From positions 124,001 to 188,000 of the forward strand of contig JALDNG010000477.1 of the NCBI GenBank assembly GCA_024349245.1: a stretch of DNA of 64,000 nucleotides, written 5' to 3'. This DNA comes from Neodontobutis hainanensis. Taxonomy: Eukaryota; Chordata; Actinopteri; Gobiiformes; Odontobutidae. The number at the start of each line of letters is the position of its first letter. Positions within the stretch are counted from its first letter, which is position 1. A program made the position numbers and the translations under genes. The notes below the pieces were generated by a model that saw only the letters and a program-made list of their open reading frames with translations, did no database searches and had not been told where the DNA came from. Of this stretch, positions 12,755 through 21,565 are shown piece by piece.

Positions 12755-13235
12755 AAAGAGCTAACTGGGCTGATTATTTTAGACGTATTATGAACTAGGC
12801 TCCGTTAAACGACCTTGAAAAGGAAAAACGTGTACATGCGCTCCTTGTAGTGGCAAACAAGATCTTCGAAACGCTTAAGGCTCAATTGAGAAGAACTGAC
12901 AAATGTGAACAGCCTTCTATTTTTTCAATCATACGCATCTTGAACTTTCTGAGCCCTAAAATCTTGGACTGCATAGCCATCGGAGGCAGAATCGATAAAT
13001 GAAAAATAATTACGAATCCAAAAATGAGCGAATTCTGTAGATTCAAAGATTTATTTATAAGGCGCTGAGAGATAAATTTTTCATAGGATTCATAAATAAA
13101 AACAGGAGTATTTGACCAACCCTCTTGTCTGAGACTACATTATCATTCAATCGAGCCATCCAAAAAAGCCATTCGCATTTGTCAATCGACTAAAGCGGCT
13201 ATAAAAATCGATAAGACGGATCCGCGAATTTTATA
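12755..13235 (+). pseudogene. gag remnant of element A
   Basis: The segment reads as a gypsy capsid in several frames. 'LNDLEKEKRVHALLVVANKI' (about 12805-12865) matches the 'D..KKR..LL...G...Y' segment. 'LNFLSPKIL' (about 12940) matches the segment before 'ERFRF'. 'MSEFCRFKD' (about 13024) matches 'LRKLSE.CNFG'. 'LRDKFFIGF' (about 13065) matches 'LRDRFVCGL'. 'LLSETTLSFNRAI' (13122-13160) matches 'LLSE.DLTF..A.EIA'. Stops and frame changes separate these blocks. No CCHC zinc knuckle is legible before the protease. Confidence 0.7.
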
Positions 13236-13389
13236 GGATTCAAAAATGGGTCAAAATAGAATTCATTCTGTTTTATTTAACTTTTTAAAGGATAATCACA
13301 CAATAGTGCACTTTAAAAGACGTTGGGAAACCTTAAGTGTTCGTAGAATCAACGGCCACATTCAGTATGTCGTAAGTCAAAAATTAAAA

Positions 13390-13745
13390 TTACAAATGTT
13401 AAAAATACCATTGATAGTGATTTTTTCCTTTCTCTTTTGAAACTGTTCTATATCGATTGGCCTCAGATTGCATTTGAAATCTATTCGGGTTCTTCAGTTT
13501 CTTTTATAAATCTTTCAGAAGCTGAGAGAGTTGAATGTAAAATTGTTCCTTATCAACACAACGTTTTGAGTTTTCGTGGCCCCAGATTTTGCCCTTATGG
13601 CCAGACAAAAATTAGGAGTTCTATGGAAAACAAGCGATTGAATGAACGAGAGTTTATTTATGAGAAAGGACAAAATATGACTGGGAAAGAATTGCTTTGT
13701 CAACTTTTTGGGTCAACCGGTTTTCCAGTTAAGTTTTTAAAATAT
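13390..13745 (+). pseudogene. Retroviral-type aspartic protease remnant of element A
   Basis: Two overlapping frames meet near 13437. The second contains 'FEIYSGSSVSFINLSEAE', which is the active-site loop of a gypsy aspartic protease ('FE.DSGSSVSFI'), with the catalytic aspartate changed to tyrosine at 13482-13484 (TAT where GAT is expected). About 45 codons downstream, 'FCPYGQTKI' fits the flap-distal region of this protease family. The loss of the catalytic Asp makes it inactive regardless of the frameshifts. Confidence 0.65.
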
Positions 13746-13749
13746 TAGA

Positions 13750-14880
13750 TAAATTTCGAACATATGTTTGATAAGTATCCAAAGCTATTCTAGGTTTTTC
13801 TCTTTCAAATTCAAATATTTAGTGCCAAAATTAGCTTAAAATGATGCAAAACATGTGTTCATAAAATCTCTATAATTGTCTTTTTAAAAAAAGCAATCAG
13901 TTGAAGATCCTACCAGTATGGCTAATCTTCGGAGTGATTAAAAAATGGATAGTTCGGATAAGTTCCCCCCCGATTGTGCGCGCGACGATGAAAGACGAAA
14001 AATTAATTATTTGCTCAGATTTTTCCTGCTGAGTAAACCAAGCAATTCAAATGGATACACCATATTCCTAAGATTGAATAAATCTTAGAGAAATTAAAAT
14101 TTTGTTTTTTATACTCTCGAAAGTATGTGTTAAAACGCAAGCGTGAAAAACGCAAACTTATTCAGGATCAAATGGAATATTGCAGCTTGACAATTTCAGC
14201 AAATGGGATATCCATATCAAAATCTAAGAATGATGTTATCTACAATTTAAGACCACTTAAAGACTTTGTTGAGCTTAGATTTTTAATGGGAATGTTGAAT
14301 TAATACCACCACTTCGTTAAGAATATTTCAATTTTGCTTGCTCCGTGTTACGAACTCCTGAAAAACAACACTAAATTTGAATGGTAATACATCCATCGAA
14401 AGTCGTTCGAAGCATGCAAAGAACAAATAAAACTGGATGTTATTTTATCACATTATGACCCTAACTTACCTCTTATTCTCTCCTCTTATGCGTCTGGTCT
14501 TGGTATCCCAGACATGTATCACACAGGTTAGATTCTGGAATAGAATAAACCGTTTCATTCATTTCAAGAGTATTAAGCGATGCAGATAAAAATTATTCAA
14601 CTTTCAAAATAGAAACCTTGGTCATCGTTTTGGGTTTAAAAAAACTTGACCAATATCTTGAGGGGAGACATTTAATCATTTCCACTGATCAAAAGCCCAT
14701 CGAAAGCCTTTTAAGAACCACAAGGGCTCATCAATAATGGTTTCTGTCTGAATACAGAGGTAGGCTTTGTTTCTCTTTTGCTTCTCTGTGACATTAAACG
14801 CAAAAAGATTTATGAAAATCACGATTTAGATATTTTTCCAGACTAACTACATGTCTAGGATTTGAAAACAGTCGTAATGC
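13750..14880 (+). pseudogene. Reverse transcriptase and RNase H remnant of element A
   Basis: In order along the plus strand: 'FDKYPKLF' (about 13762) and 'FSAKISLK' open the RT. 'KMDSSDKF' (about 13942) resembles the 'VDSSDWA.PIV' segment. 'IPKIE', a stop, then 'ILEKLKF' (about 14068-14105) match 'YPIPKIEQILEKL'. 'MEYCSLTISANGISISKSK' (about 14171) matches the thumb 'V.YLGH.ISA.GI..S..K'. 'LMGMLN.YHHFVKNIS' (about 14285) matches 'F.GM.NYYR.FV...S'. 'LILSSYASGLGI' (about 14472) is the RNase H start, with the catalytic Asp changed to Tyr. 'ISTDQKPIESLL' (about 14680) is the 'TDHKPL' motif. The YxDD-containing part seems deleted or unreadable between 14110 and 14160. Confidence 0.75.
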
Positions 14881-15063
14881 AGATTCCGATTTAATATCTC
14901 AATTAACATTGTTTATTGAAGTAGATTCTTTGGAAACTATTCAACAGCTAACGGCTAATGATCAAATATTATCTAATGTAATCACATACTGTAAAAATTG
15001 TTGGGTTAGATCCGAAAATAACCACGAATTACATTTTACGTTTCGAATAAGATCCGAGTTATG

Positions 15064-15067
15064 CAAT
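15064..15067. repeat. Target-site duplication of element B, left copy (CAAT)
   Basis: CAAT immediately precedes the TG of the 5' LTR and is repeated immediately after the CA of the 3' LTR at 19250. Four-base duplications are usual for several Ty3/gypsy lineages. Confidence 0.75.
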
Positions 15068-15156
15068 TGTAGCGATTAGAGTAATCGGAGATTTTCGTAG
15101 ACTAACGTAGATTAAGTATTGTTCCTTAATATGGATCCGAAATCTAACAAGTTACA
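15068..15156 (+). repeat. 5' LTR of element B (89 bp)
   Basis: It begins TGTAGCGATT, ends AAGTTACA, and is 86/89 identical to the 3' copy. It includes the gag start codon (ATG 15131) and the first eight complete gag codons plus part of the ninth. U3, R and U5 must therefore all fit in 89 bases, and the transcription start must lie upstream of 15131. It contains two CGTAGA words 10 bases apart. No TATA box or poly(A) signal is obvious. Confidence 0.9.
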
Positions 15157-16405
15157 AATGGCGGTTGGGACAGGCGTTCTGCGTGGAATTTCTATGTTCG
15201 ATGGCGAGGACTTTGAGTTATGGCTGAAGAGGTTCGAACTGGCGTGCCAAGCTAATAACTTGGATCCAGATTGCAAAAAAAGGTCGTTTTTGCTCGCTCT
15301 CGACTCAAAAGTTTGGAAGGAAGTAGTTTCCCTTAAATGGGATACTCTCGTATATGTGGACCTCATAAAAAATATGACTAGTAGATATAGCCAGACAGTG
15401 GATCCTGCGGCCCGAACTCTTCGATTATTAAATGTTAAAATGACCGGTAAAGAGTTGTATAAGGATTTCGCTTCAAGAGTTTATCAAGGGGCACTCGAAT
15501 CATTCGATGGTGGCGTTAATGAACAGATGCTGATTGGATTATTCATAAATGGGATTTCTAACCCGGTACTGCAACAGTTTCTCCAAAAAGAAGCACCTAA
15601 ATCCATTTGGGATGCGGCGAATATGGCAGAAAGATGGGCTGAATCTGAACACTCTAGTTGCTACGCCATAAAATCTCAGGACACATCTGAGATAGCTGAT
15701 CTTAAGAAGAAGGTCAGTGAATTGACAGAAATAGTGCTGCGGGGACACGTCGATCAAAGAAAATGTTACAACTGCGGGAAAGTTGGGCACATTAGCAAAA
15801 ATTGCTGGAACAAACCCAAAAATTATAAATATGGAGCTTATTTAACGAGAAACGAACGTTTCAGAGCATCTGGTCCTACTAACGTCAGAGGATCGATTAA
15901 TGGAAAACGTACGAATTTAATACTTGATTCGGGCTCAGGGATATCGATCGCGAGGTACGATTTTATTAAAGATTCAATAATTTCTATGATCCCGAACAAA
16001 AACTGTAATGTCAAAACGGCTAATGACAGTGATTTAAACATAATCGGATCTGCCGATGTCAGAATCGAGATTGAGGGAGTCATTTTGATGTTCCCGGTTG
16101 CAATTTCACCTAATATTTTCTGCAACTGTTTGTTAGGGACAGATTTTCTTAAACATTTTTCTGCTGTTTTAAATTTTCGAGATAACAATGTAGAAATCAA
16201 TGGCCAGAAAATGATGATGACCACTCAAGAAAAACAGACGATGACACTCAATAGCACAATGCTGCCAAAAACCATTGATGAACAAATAAATGATATTATT
16301 TTAAAACTTGATTTAAACCCTTCTGACAAAACTAACTTTAAAAAACTCTCACATACAACCGAAAGATTTTTCAGCACACGAATTCGACATTGGACGAAAC
16401 ACTGA
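15131..16405 (+). CDS. Gag-protease polyprotein of element B
   Basis: The ATG at 15131 lies in the 5' LTR; an in-frame TTG at 15119 is less likely. The frame runs 425 codons and is still open. Residues about 25-190 form a gypsy-type capsid ('W...FE.AC.AN...D...K...LL'). A CCHC zinc knuckle (Cys212 to Cys225, 'CYNCGKVGHISKNC') binds RNA during packaging. The active site 'LDSGSG' of a retroviral aspartic protease is at Asp266, and the C-terminal 'LLGTDFL' motif is at about residue 334. The last 40 or so codons already belong to the linker before RT. The correct continuation ('HEFDIG...') is in the +1 frame from about 16377. So the stop at 16403-16405 most likely reflects a small indel, not a natural gag end. 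Confidence 0.88.
   Translation: MDPKSNKLQMAVGTGVLRGISMFDGEDFELWLKRFELACQANNLDPDCKKRSFLLALDSKVWKEVVSLKWDTLVYVDLIKNMTSRYSQTVDPAARTLRLLNVKMTGKELYKDFASRVYQGALESFDGGVNEQMLIGLFINGISNPVLQQFLQKEAPKSIWDAANMAERWAESEHSSCYAIKSQDTSEIADLKKKVSELTEIVLRGHVDQRKCYNCGKVGHISKNCWNKPKNYKYGAYLTRNERFRASGPTNVRGSINGKRTNLILDSGSGISIARYDFIKDSIISMIPNKNCNVKTANDSDLNIIGSADVRIEIEGVILMFPVAISPNIFCNCLLGTDFLKHFSAVLNFRDNNVEINGQKMMMTTQEKQTMTLNSTMLPKTIDEQINDIILKLDLNPSDKTNFKKLSHTTERFFSTRIRHWTKH
15159..15176 (+). promoter_or_regulatory. Candidate primer-binding site of element B
   Basis: Two bases after the LTR end the sequence starts TGGCGGTTGGGACAGG. A TGG at this position is what tRNA-primed elements show, because it pairs with the CCA tail of the primer tRNA. 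The rest does not match the tRNA 3' ends I know well, and it lies within gag codons. No stretch of the LTR is complementary to it, which argues against simple self-priming as in Tf1. Confidence 0.35.
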
Positions 16406-19172
16406 GCATAAGCATAAAATTAGGACCTTAAGCCATACACCGATTAGAGATAGATCTAGAAGAATTCATTTGCATCTGGAACCCCTTCTTAAGGACAAAA
16501 TAATTTAAATGCTCAAAGCTGGAATTATCAAACCAAGTTCGTCACCTTGGGCCTCACCTGTCGTATTAGTCAACAAGAAAAATGGTGGGATACGCTTATG
16601 TATCGATTATAGGAAGTTAAATAAGATCACAATTCCAGACATGTATCCGATTCCTCGAATCGACACGATAATTGACTCTTTGGCGGGAGCCACAATATTC
16701 TCCAGCATAGACTTGTCTTCTGGCTATTGGCAGATTGGCGTCGATGAGGATGACATCGAAAAAACCGCTTTTACAACCCCGTTCGGTTCTTTGAATTTAC
16801 CGTGATGCCATTCGGCCTCATGAATGCACCTGCCATTCCAGCGTAAAATGGAAACAGTGTTCTCCCAGCTTCATAATAAGAACATCCTCATATACCTTGA
16901 CGACATAATAATTTGTAGTACCTCAGTGGAAAATCATATAAACGATCTTTCAGCTGTTTTGACCTTTGTAAAACATCTAACTTCAAAGTAAAGCTCGAAA
17001 AATGTCAATTCTTCAAAGATAAAATTAAATACCTTGGCTATATGGTAGATAAGGATGGTGTCAGCCCTGACCCAGATAAAATCGAGGCAATCTGCCGCTC
17101 CAAACCACCTAAGAACAATAGAGAGTTGCAAACATTATTGGGAATGGTTTCTTATTACCGGCAATTCATAAAAAATCTTGCTATTAAAGAGCATCTACTG
17201 CGGAGCTTACTTACCAGTAAAGAGTGGATGTGGAATGATAAACATGACGCCGCGTTTGAAGAAATTAGACAGGATCTTAAAAATGCAGCCATATTATCGT
17301 ATCCTGACCCTCAAAGACGATTCATCGTGGATTGCGATGCATGTGATCAAGGTTTGGGGTGTGTCTTAAGTCAAATTGACTCCGATTATGGTGAAAGAGT
17401 TATACAGTTTGGATGTCGAGTTTTTAAAAAACACGAGAAAAATTATTCCACCACCAGGAAAGAGCTTTTGGCTCTTATCTGGTCGCTAAAAAATTAAAAC
17501 ATTATTTAATATGTGCCGAATTCACAATCAGATCAGACCATAAGCCCTTGAAAGGCTTATTGGAAACTGCTGATCCTGAGGGACAACTTGCGAGATAGAT
17601 TGAATTTTTAGCCCAATTTAAATTTGAACTCGTTTACAGAGATGGGAAAAGTCATGCAAACGCTGACTACCTGTCAAGATGTTGCATTGTTGTCAATCAT
17701 GGTCCCTAATATCGAGAAATCACAAACGCAGAAATTGCACGCCTACAAAGAGAGGACTTAGATATGAGCATATTTTTTAACTCTCTGATAAATAAACACC
17801 CAATTCGCAATAAAGAGACGTTATCAGAAAATCAAAAAATCTATGGTCGAATTTCTGAATCACTTTTCATGAAAAATAATCTTTTATACCGAAGACATGA
17901 TACAAAAAGCTCATCGGTGATCGATTGGTGATTCCCAAATCATTAGTAAATTCAATTTTATCCATTATTCATGACAAAATTGGCGATCAAGGATTCGGTA
18001 GGAGCTGGGAACGCATAAAGACGAGGTTTTTCTGGCCAAGAATGAGGAAGGACGTATTTGAATGGTGCCGGAGTTGCTCAGAGTGTAATGCTTTTAATCA
18101 AGCACCAAAGTATACTAAGGCTGAACTAAAACCAATAATTTCACACACAATCAATCAAATTGTAGAGATGGATATTATAGGACCACTTCCGTGTGTCAAC
18201 GAGTATAAATATATTCTGACAATAACAGATCATTTCTCGAGATGGCTCTGTGCACTACCTATCAAAAATACTGAAAGTTGCACAATCATAAGAAAACTGC
18301 TGAAGCACTATGTGTATACTTTTGGAATTCCTGATTCTATACTGACAGATCAGGGGACTAATTTCGAGGCACACCAAATGAAAGAAATCTGTGAAGCCTT
18401 CGGTATAAGAAAATTAAGAACATCTCCCTATCATCCTCAAGGTGATGGGCTCGCAGAACGGCAAAATAAAACAGTTTTAAACATGATATCTAAATCAATA
18501 AAATCAGATGACAACTGGCCATACGTCCTACCCTCGTTGTGCTTCGCTTACAACTCAAGTTTAAACGATTCGACTAAAATATCTCCGTTCGAATTGATGT
18601 TCAATCGCATCCCAACACTCCCAATTGACCTTATATTTGGACTTAGGGACGAGGTAAGCAGCAACATCAACAGGCGTTGTCTTATAAAAAAGTTAAGAGA
18701 GATGGATATACGTGCGTTTAAAGCCAAAGAACGTCAAAAGCATTCTTATGATAAGACATGTGCCGACATACCGTTTAAAGTGGGGGACAGTGTTTACGTT
18801 TGCTACCCTAAAATGGCAACAAATTACGTATCAAAAAAATTCTCTCCAAAATGGAAAGGCCCATTCATAATAAGTGAGGTTAAAGAGCCTTTACTTAAAC
18901 TAAAGAGCCCAGGGCCGGATACATGGATCCATAAAAATCGATGCAAACTAGCCCTGACAAGATCTTACAAGGCATCAAATGATGAAAGCGTTCACATAGA
19001 TCAAATGGTACGCCATGAAACAAGACCTAAAACGCAACTCATTGATATTCCGTTTAATAAAAACAAAGATGTATCGGTGAGAACTCGCTCAGGACGAATT
19101 GTCAATAAACCCACAAGATTTGGAGATGCCATGGAAAACTGGTTTTCGGAGGGGGAGGAGTGTAGCGATTAG
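16377..19172 (+). pseudogene. Broken pol (RT-RNase H-integrase) of element B
   Basis: Fingers and palm start 'GIIKPSSSPWASPVVLV' (about 16518), followed by 'SSIDLSSGYWQIGV' with the first catalytic Asp, and YLDD at 16893-16904. RNase H starts 'VDCDACDQGLG' at about 17327 and ends with the 'ADYLSR' tether near 17665. Integrase follows: a zinc-finger region to 'CSEC' (18074-18085), then the DD35E triad Asp 18171, Asp 18348 and Glu 18456 with 35 residues between the last two. A 'WKGPF' module is at about 18855. Lesions are an in-frame TAA at 16506-16508, frame changes near 16790, 16835, 16971, 17490 (an A run) and 17917, TAG at 17596-17598 (Trp expected) and TAA at 17707-17709. The last segment, from 17925, is open for over 400 codons. 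The terminal stop TAG (19170-19172) lies inside the 3' LTR. Confidence 0.9.
19148..19160 (+). promoter_or_regulatory. Polypurine tract of element B
   Basis: GGAGGGGGAGGAG ends exactly one base before the 3' LTR, the position of the plus-strand primer for reverse transcription. It is also part of the pol coding sequence and encodes the Ser-Glu-Gly-Glu-Glu stretch together with neighbouring bases. Such a G run is exceptional in this AT-rich window. Confidence 0.85.
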
Positions 19173-19249
19173 AGTAATCGGAGATTTTCGTAGACTAACG
19201 TAGATTTAGTATTGTTCCTTAATATGGACCCGAAATCTGACAAGTTACA
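19161..19249 (+). repeat. 3' LTR of element B (89 bp)
   Basis: Same length as the 5' copy with no indels. The three differences are A/T at position 46, T/C at position 70 and A/G at position 81 of the repeat. Its first 12 bases (TGT AGC GAT TAG) encode the last three amino acids and stop codon of pol. Confidence 0.9.
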
Positions 19250-19253
19250 CAAT
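19250..19253. repeat. Target-site duplication of element B, right copy (CAAT)
   Basis: Direct repeat of 15064-15067. When one copy of CAAT and element B are disregarded, the flanks read as adjoining parts of one gypsy pol region. Confidence 0.75.
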
Positions 19254-19480
19254 GCTAATTCTTTTTTCATTTAAAGGAGATATATTGATATTACAACCTC
19301 CCTCAGGAAACTAATAACAGAAATACTTGTCAGGGCCTCATGAATATCTCAAGAATAAAGGCACTCAATTCTATATGCGTGATGGTTCGTCCACCATTGA
19401 TGGAAGAACCTAGGTTGTATTCATAATTTAACCTCAGCTTCTAAGGTTACGCTCCTCAAACTGATCACCACCATTATTGA
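19250..19480 (+). mobile_element. Old Ty3/gypsy retrotransposon (element A), continuation after element B
   Basis: Directly after the insertion, 'FKGDILILQPPS' (about 19273) matches the short tether that precedes integrase in gypsy pols. Then 'LRKLITEIL' and 'HMNISRIKAL' (about 19340-19370) match the HHCC zinc-finger segment ('LH..H.GI.RMKAL'). 'CVMVRPPLMEE' (about 19377) matches 'YVWWPGMD.EIEE'. Frame changes separate these blocks. Beyond about 19440 the reading fades; the integrase catalytic core was not found, so the element is probably truncated here. Confidence 0.65.
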
Positions 19481-20271
19481 AACATTGGATCATGATTTCT
19501 AAACATGGAAGTCGTGTGAACAAATGATTCACCATGAACGAATTAACTTTTTGGAAGCAACTCTTAACATTCAACTTTTGAGGTTTTATATTCAAATATT
19601 CTCAATTGAATTTTCAGTTAATTTTTTGAATTGAACAAAAACATAATGGTATATTTTTCACAGAGCTATTTGATTTTCATTCAACCGTCGATTGTTACTT
19701 TGAGGAAATTTGTAATGACTGAAATGTTGCCTCTTCTGATCTAGCTTTGATACAAACACACCTGAAGAGATTCAATACCTGTGGTATCTTTTTGACCTTT
19801 TTATCTAAGGAGAATAAGGATAAAAGTATTTAAAAGCGATGAAAATAATTTGAAATTTATTATAAGATTGAAGTTGAAAATACTTTAGCTCTATCAAAAA
19901 ACTGTCAATTATCATCACATGCGCAAATCTCTACTAATTATTCAATTTTTGACCGAACTTTACAAAAAATGACCACATATAAATATATTATGCGAATTTT
20001 TGAACATAGCTGTGCATAAATCTAAGGTGATGGATTTATTTTCACATTTACGATTTGAGATGAATGAATTATTAATGATTGATCACAAAGAAAAAATTTT
20101 TAAGGTGTGTATTTTTTGATATAAATCGTCTTTGACCATAGCAGTATATGTGTAATTTCTTCATTCTACATGGAAGTAACTTTTCTGAAAATTAAATACG
20201 ATACGAGTTAAAATCATAACTATAATAGTATCTATGGAATAACCGCTGAAACACAAGAAACGCCGAAATTG
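19481..20271. other. Spacer between element A and the MULE fossil
   Basis: No domain is readable. It may hold the decayed 3' end of element A and the left end of the MULE, but no LTR or terminal inverted repeat could be delimited. Confidence 0.3.
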
Positions 20272-21565
20272 CATACTTCGATATGATGGTAGCACATAAA
20301 AAATTGTGTATCTCTCATACCAATACCGCAAGAATAAGTGCTATAAATATGACAGATATAACTGTCCAGCGAAGTTAACCGTGTATTGTGGTGCGTACAC
20401 TATAAAGGGATCACATATACGTCGGATAGTACAAAGGGAATCAAACCATATTTTAGCAAACAAAATAACACCAAATCAATTTATTATCTTATACTTTAAT
20501 TCAATATAGGCAGTTACAATATTATCCACACCAAATATACAACTGGATGATTTAATAGTTAAAAATAACATTGCCAAATTTCCTGAATAATGACCCTTCA
20601 AAAAAGGTATTATATGCTAGAGGTATAAACTAAAGAGCCACAATGTTAAATAATTCAATATATCCACAACTCGTCCACCGCTTAGAAATTTATCCAAAGA
20701 ACAGTCTTTTGTTGAGGATACTGGTATTGTGAAATTCATGGTGACTATCATGAATTTATTATATGGTCTACAAACGAATGCCTCTCTTTATTATGTTACA
20801 ACAGTCAGATTTTCATTTATTGTAACTTTTGTTCCGTTCCATCGCCTTTTATTCAATGCCTCATTGTAATTGCCATCGACGTAGATACAGAATTTTATAT
20901 CTCGTGTGCGTATAGCGTGATGAGTGGTAAAAATGAATACCTTTATTGCGACGTTTAACGTGAAATTGCTGCATTATCAGAGTCTTCTTCGATGCCAAAT
21001 ATTATTACCTAGGATTTCGAATTAGAGCTTATATCTGCAATCATGGACGAATTTCCGGAAAGACATCTGTAAAGTTGCTACTTGCATCAAAAATAAGCCA
21101 TATATCGTAAAATGAGCAAATATCAAGTTAATGAAGAAGAGTGCATGATAGTTCTGTCAACTCTGGCGTTTCTAACAGTAGTGTCGAGTTCAGATGCATT
21201 CCAGGCTATATTATTCATAAATCAAACCTGACAGTTAACGAATCTTTGAATGCTTCTTGTCAGACTTCGAAAGAACTTGGATATCGCTTTATAATCTTAA
21301 TTTGTGGAATCTCTCAATCAAAAGCCTTGTAAATTTACAAAGAAGGACAAATCACGCATTGGAAACATATAATAGGCACGTCTGAAACATTTTAATGAAT
21401 GCTCATCCAAACATCCGCACATTCATTTCAGCTATCATATCTGAATTTGAATTTTTCCTGACCAATGAAAAGTTTCGTCAAAATTCTACTGGAATTCGAT
21501 ACAGTGAAGTTACTGGCATTTCCAATTTCAACACGATGGAATATGATACGTGGAAGCTGAAATAA
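20272..21565 (+). pseudogene. FLYWCH-MULE (Mutator-like) transposase pseudogene
   Basis: Five blocks in the right order identify a Mutator-like element transposase. Block one is an N-terminal FLYWCH zinc finger: 'LRYDGSTYKK'-like sequence, then 'YRKNKCYKYDRYNCPAKLTV' and a later His (about 20272-20480). Block two, about 20880-20930, has 'ISCAYSVMSGKNEYLY', equivalent to 'VPLVY.LLP.KT.ETY'. Block three has 'DFELELISAIMDEFPE' (catalytic Asp at 21013-21015) followed by 'CYLHQK.AIYRKM', equivalent to 'DFE.A...A....FP...GC.FH..QA..R'. Block four has 'VLSTLAFLTVVSSSDAF', equivalent to 'LLALAFVP..DV..AF'. Block five has 'NAHPNIRTFISAIISE' (about 21399), equivalent to 'HPN.W.FI..L..E'. Stops and frame changes between blocks make it dead. 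It lies about 1 kb downstream of element B, on the same strand. Confidence 0.85.

Larger units (their letters stand above)
12740..15067 (+). mobile_element. Old Ty3/gypsy retrotransposon (element A), 5' part
   Basis: Fragments of gag, aspartic protease, reverse transcriptase, RNase H and the tether to integrase follow each other on the plus strand, broken by many frameshifts and stops. The wording of the motifs resembles the K02A2.6-like gypsy lineage. The element is interrupted exactly at 15067 by element B and resumes at 19250 with integrase sequence. It is clearly older than B: B sits inside it and A is much more degraded. No LTRs were identified. Confidence 0.8.
15068..19249 (+). mobile_element. 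Nearly complete Ty3/gypsy retrotransposon with 89-bp LTRs (element B)
   Basis: The element is 4182 bases long and bounded by 89-base direct repeats that begin TG and end CA. It is flanked by the 4-base duplication CAAT and has a 13-base polypurine tract directly before the 3' repeat. Inside are gag, a CCHC zinc knuckle, aspartic protease, reverse transcriptase, RNase H and a DD35E integrase with a GPF-type C-terminal module, in Ty3/gypsy order and without a chromodomain. The two repeats differ at 3 of 89 positions. Gag-protease is one long frame, but RT-RNase H-IN carry frameshifts and stops, so the copy is non-autonomous now. It is inserted in the pol tether of the older element A. Confidence 0.93.

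Noticed and set aside
15112..16224. Minus-strand ORFs of 83-128 codons opposite gag-protease
   Set aside because: They are shadows of the plus-strand gag-protease frame, which carries the recognisable zinc knuckle and protease motifs.
16376..16405. Programmed +1 frameshift between gag and pol of element B
   Set aside because: The protease and the linker before RT are already in the gag frame, so a frameshift at this point would lie inside pol. Several comparable indels follow downstream, so simple decay is more likely.
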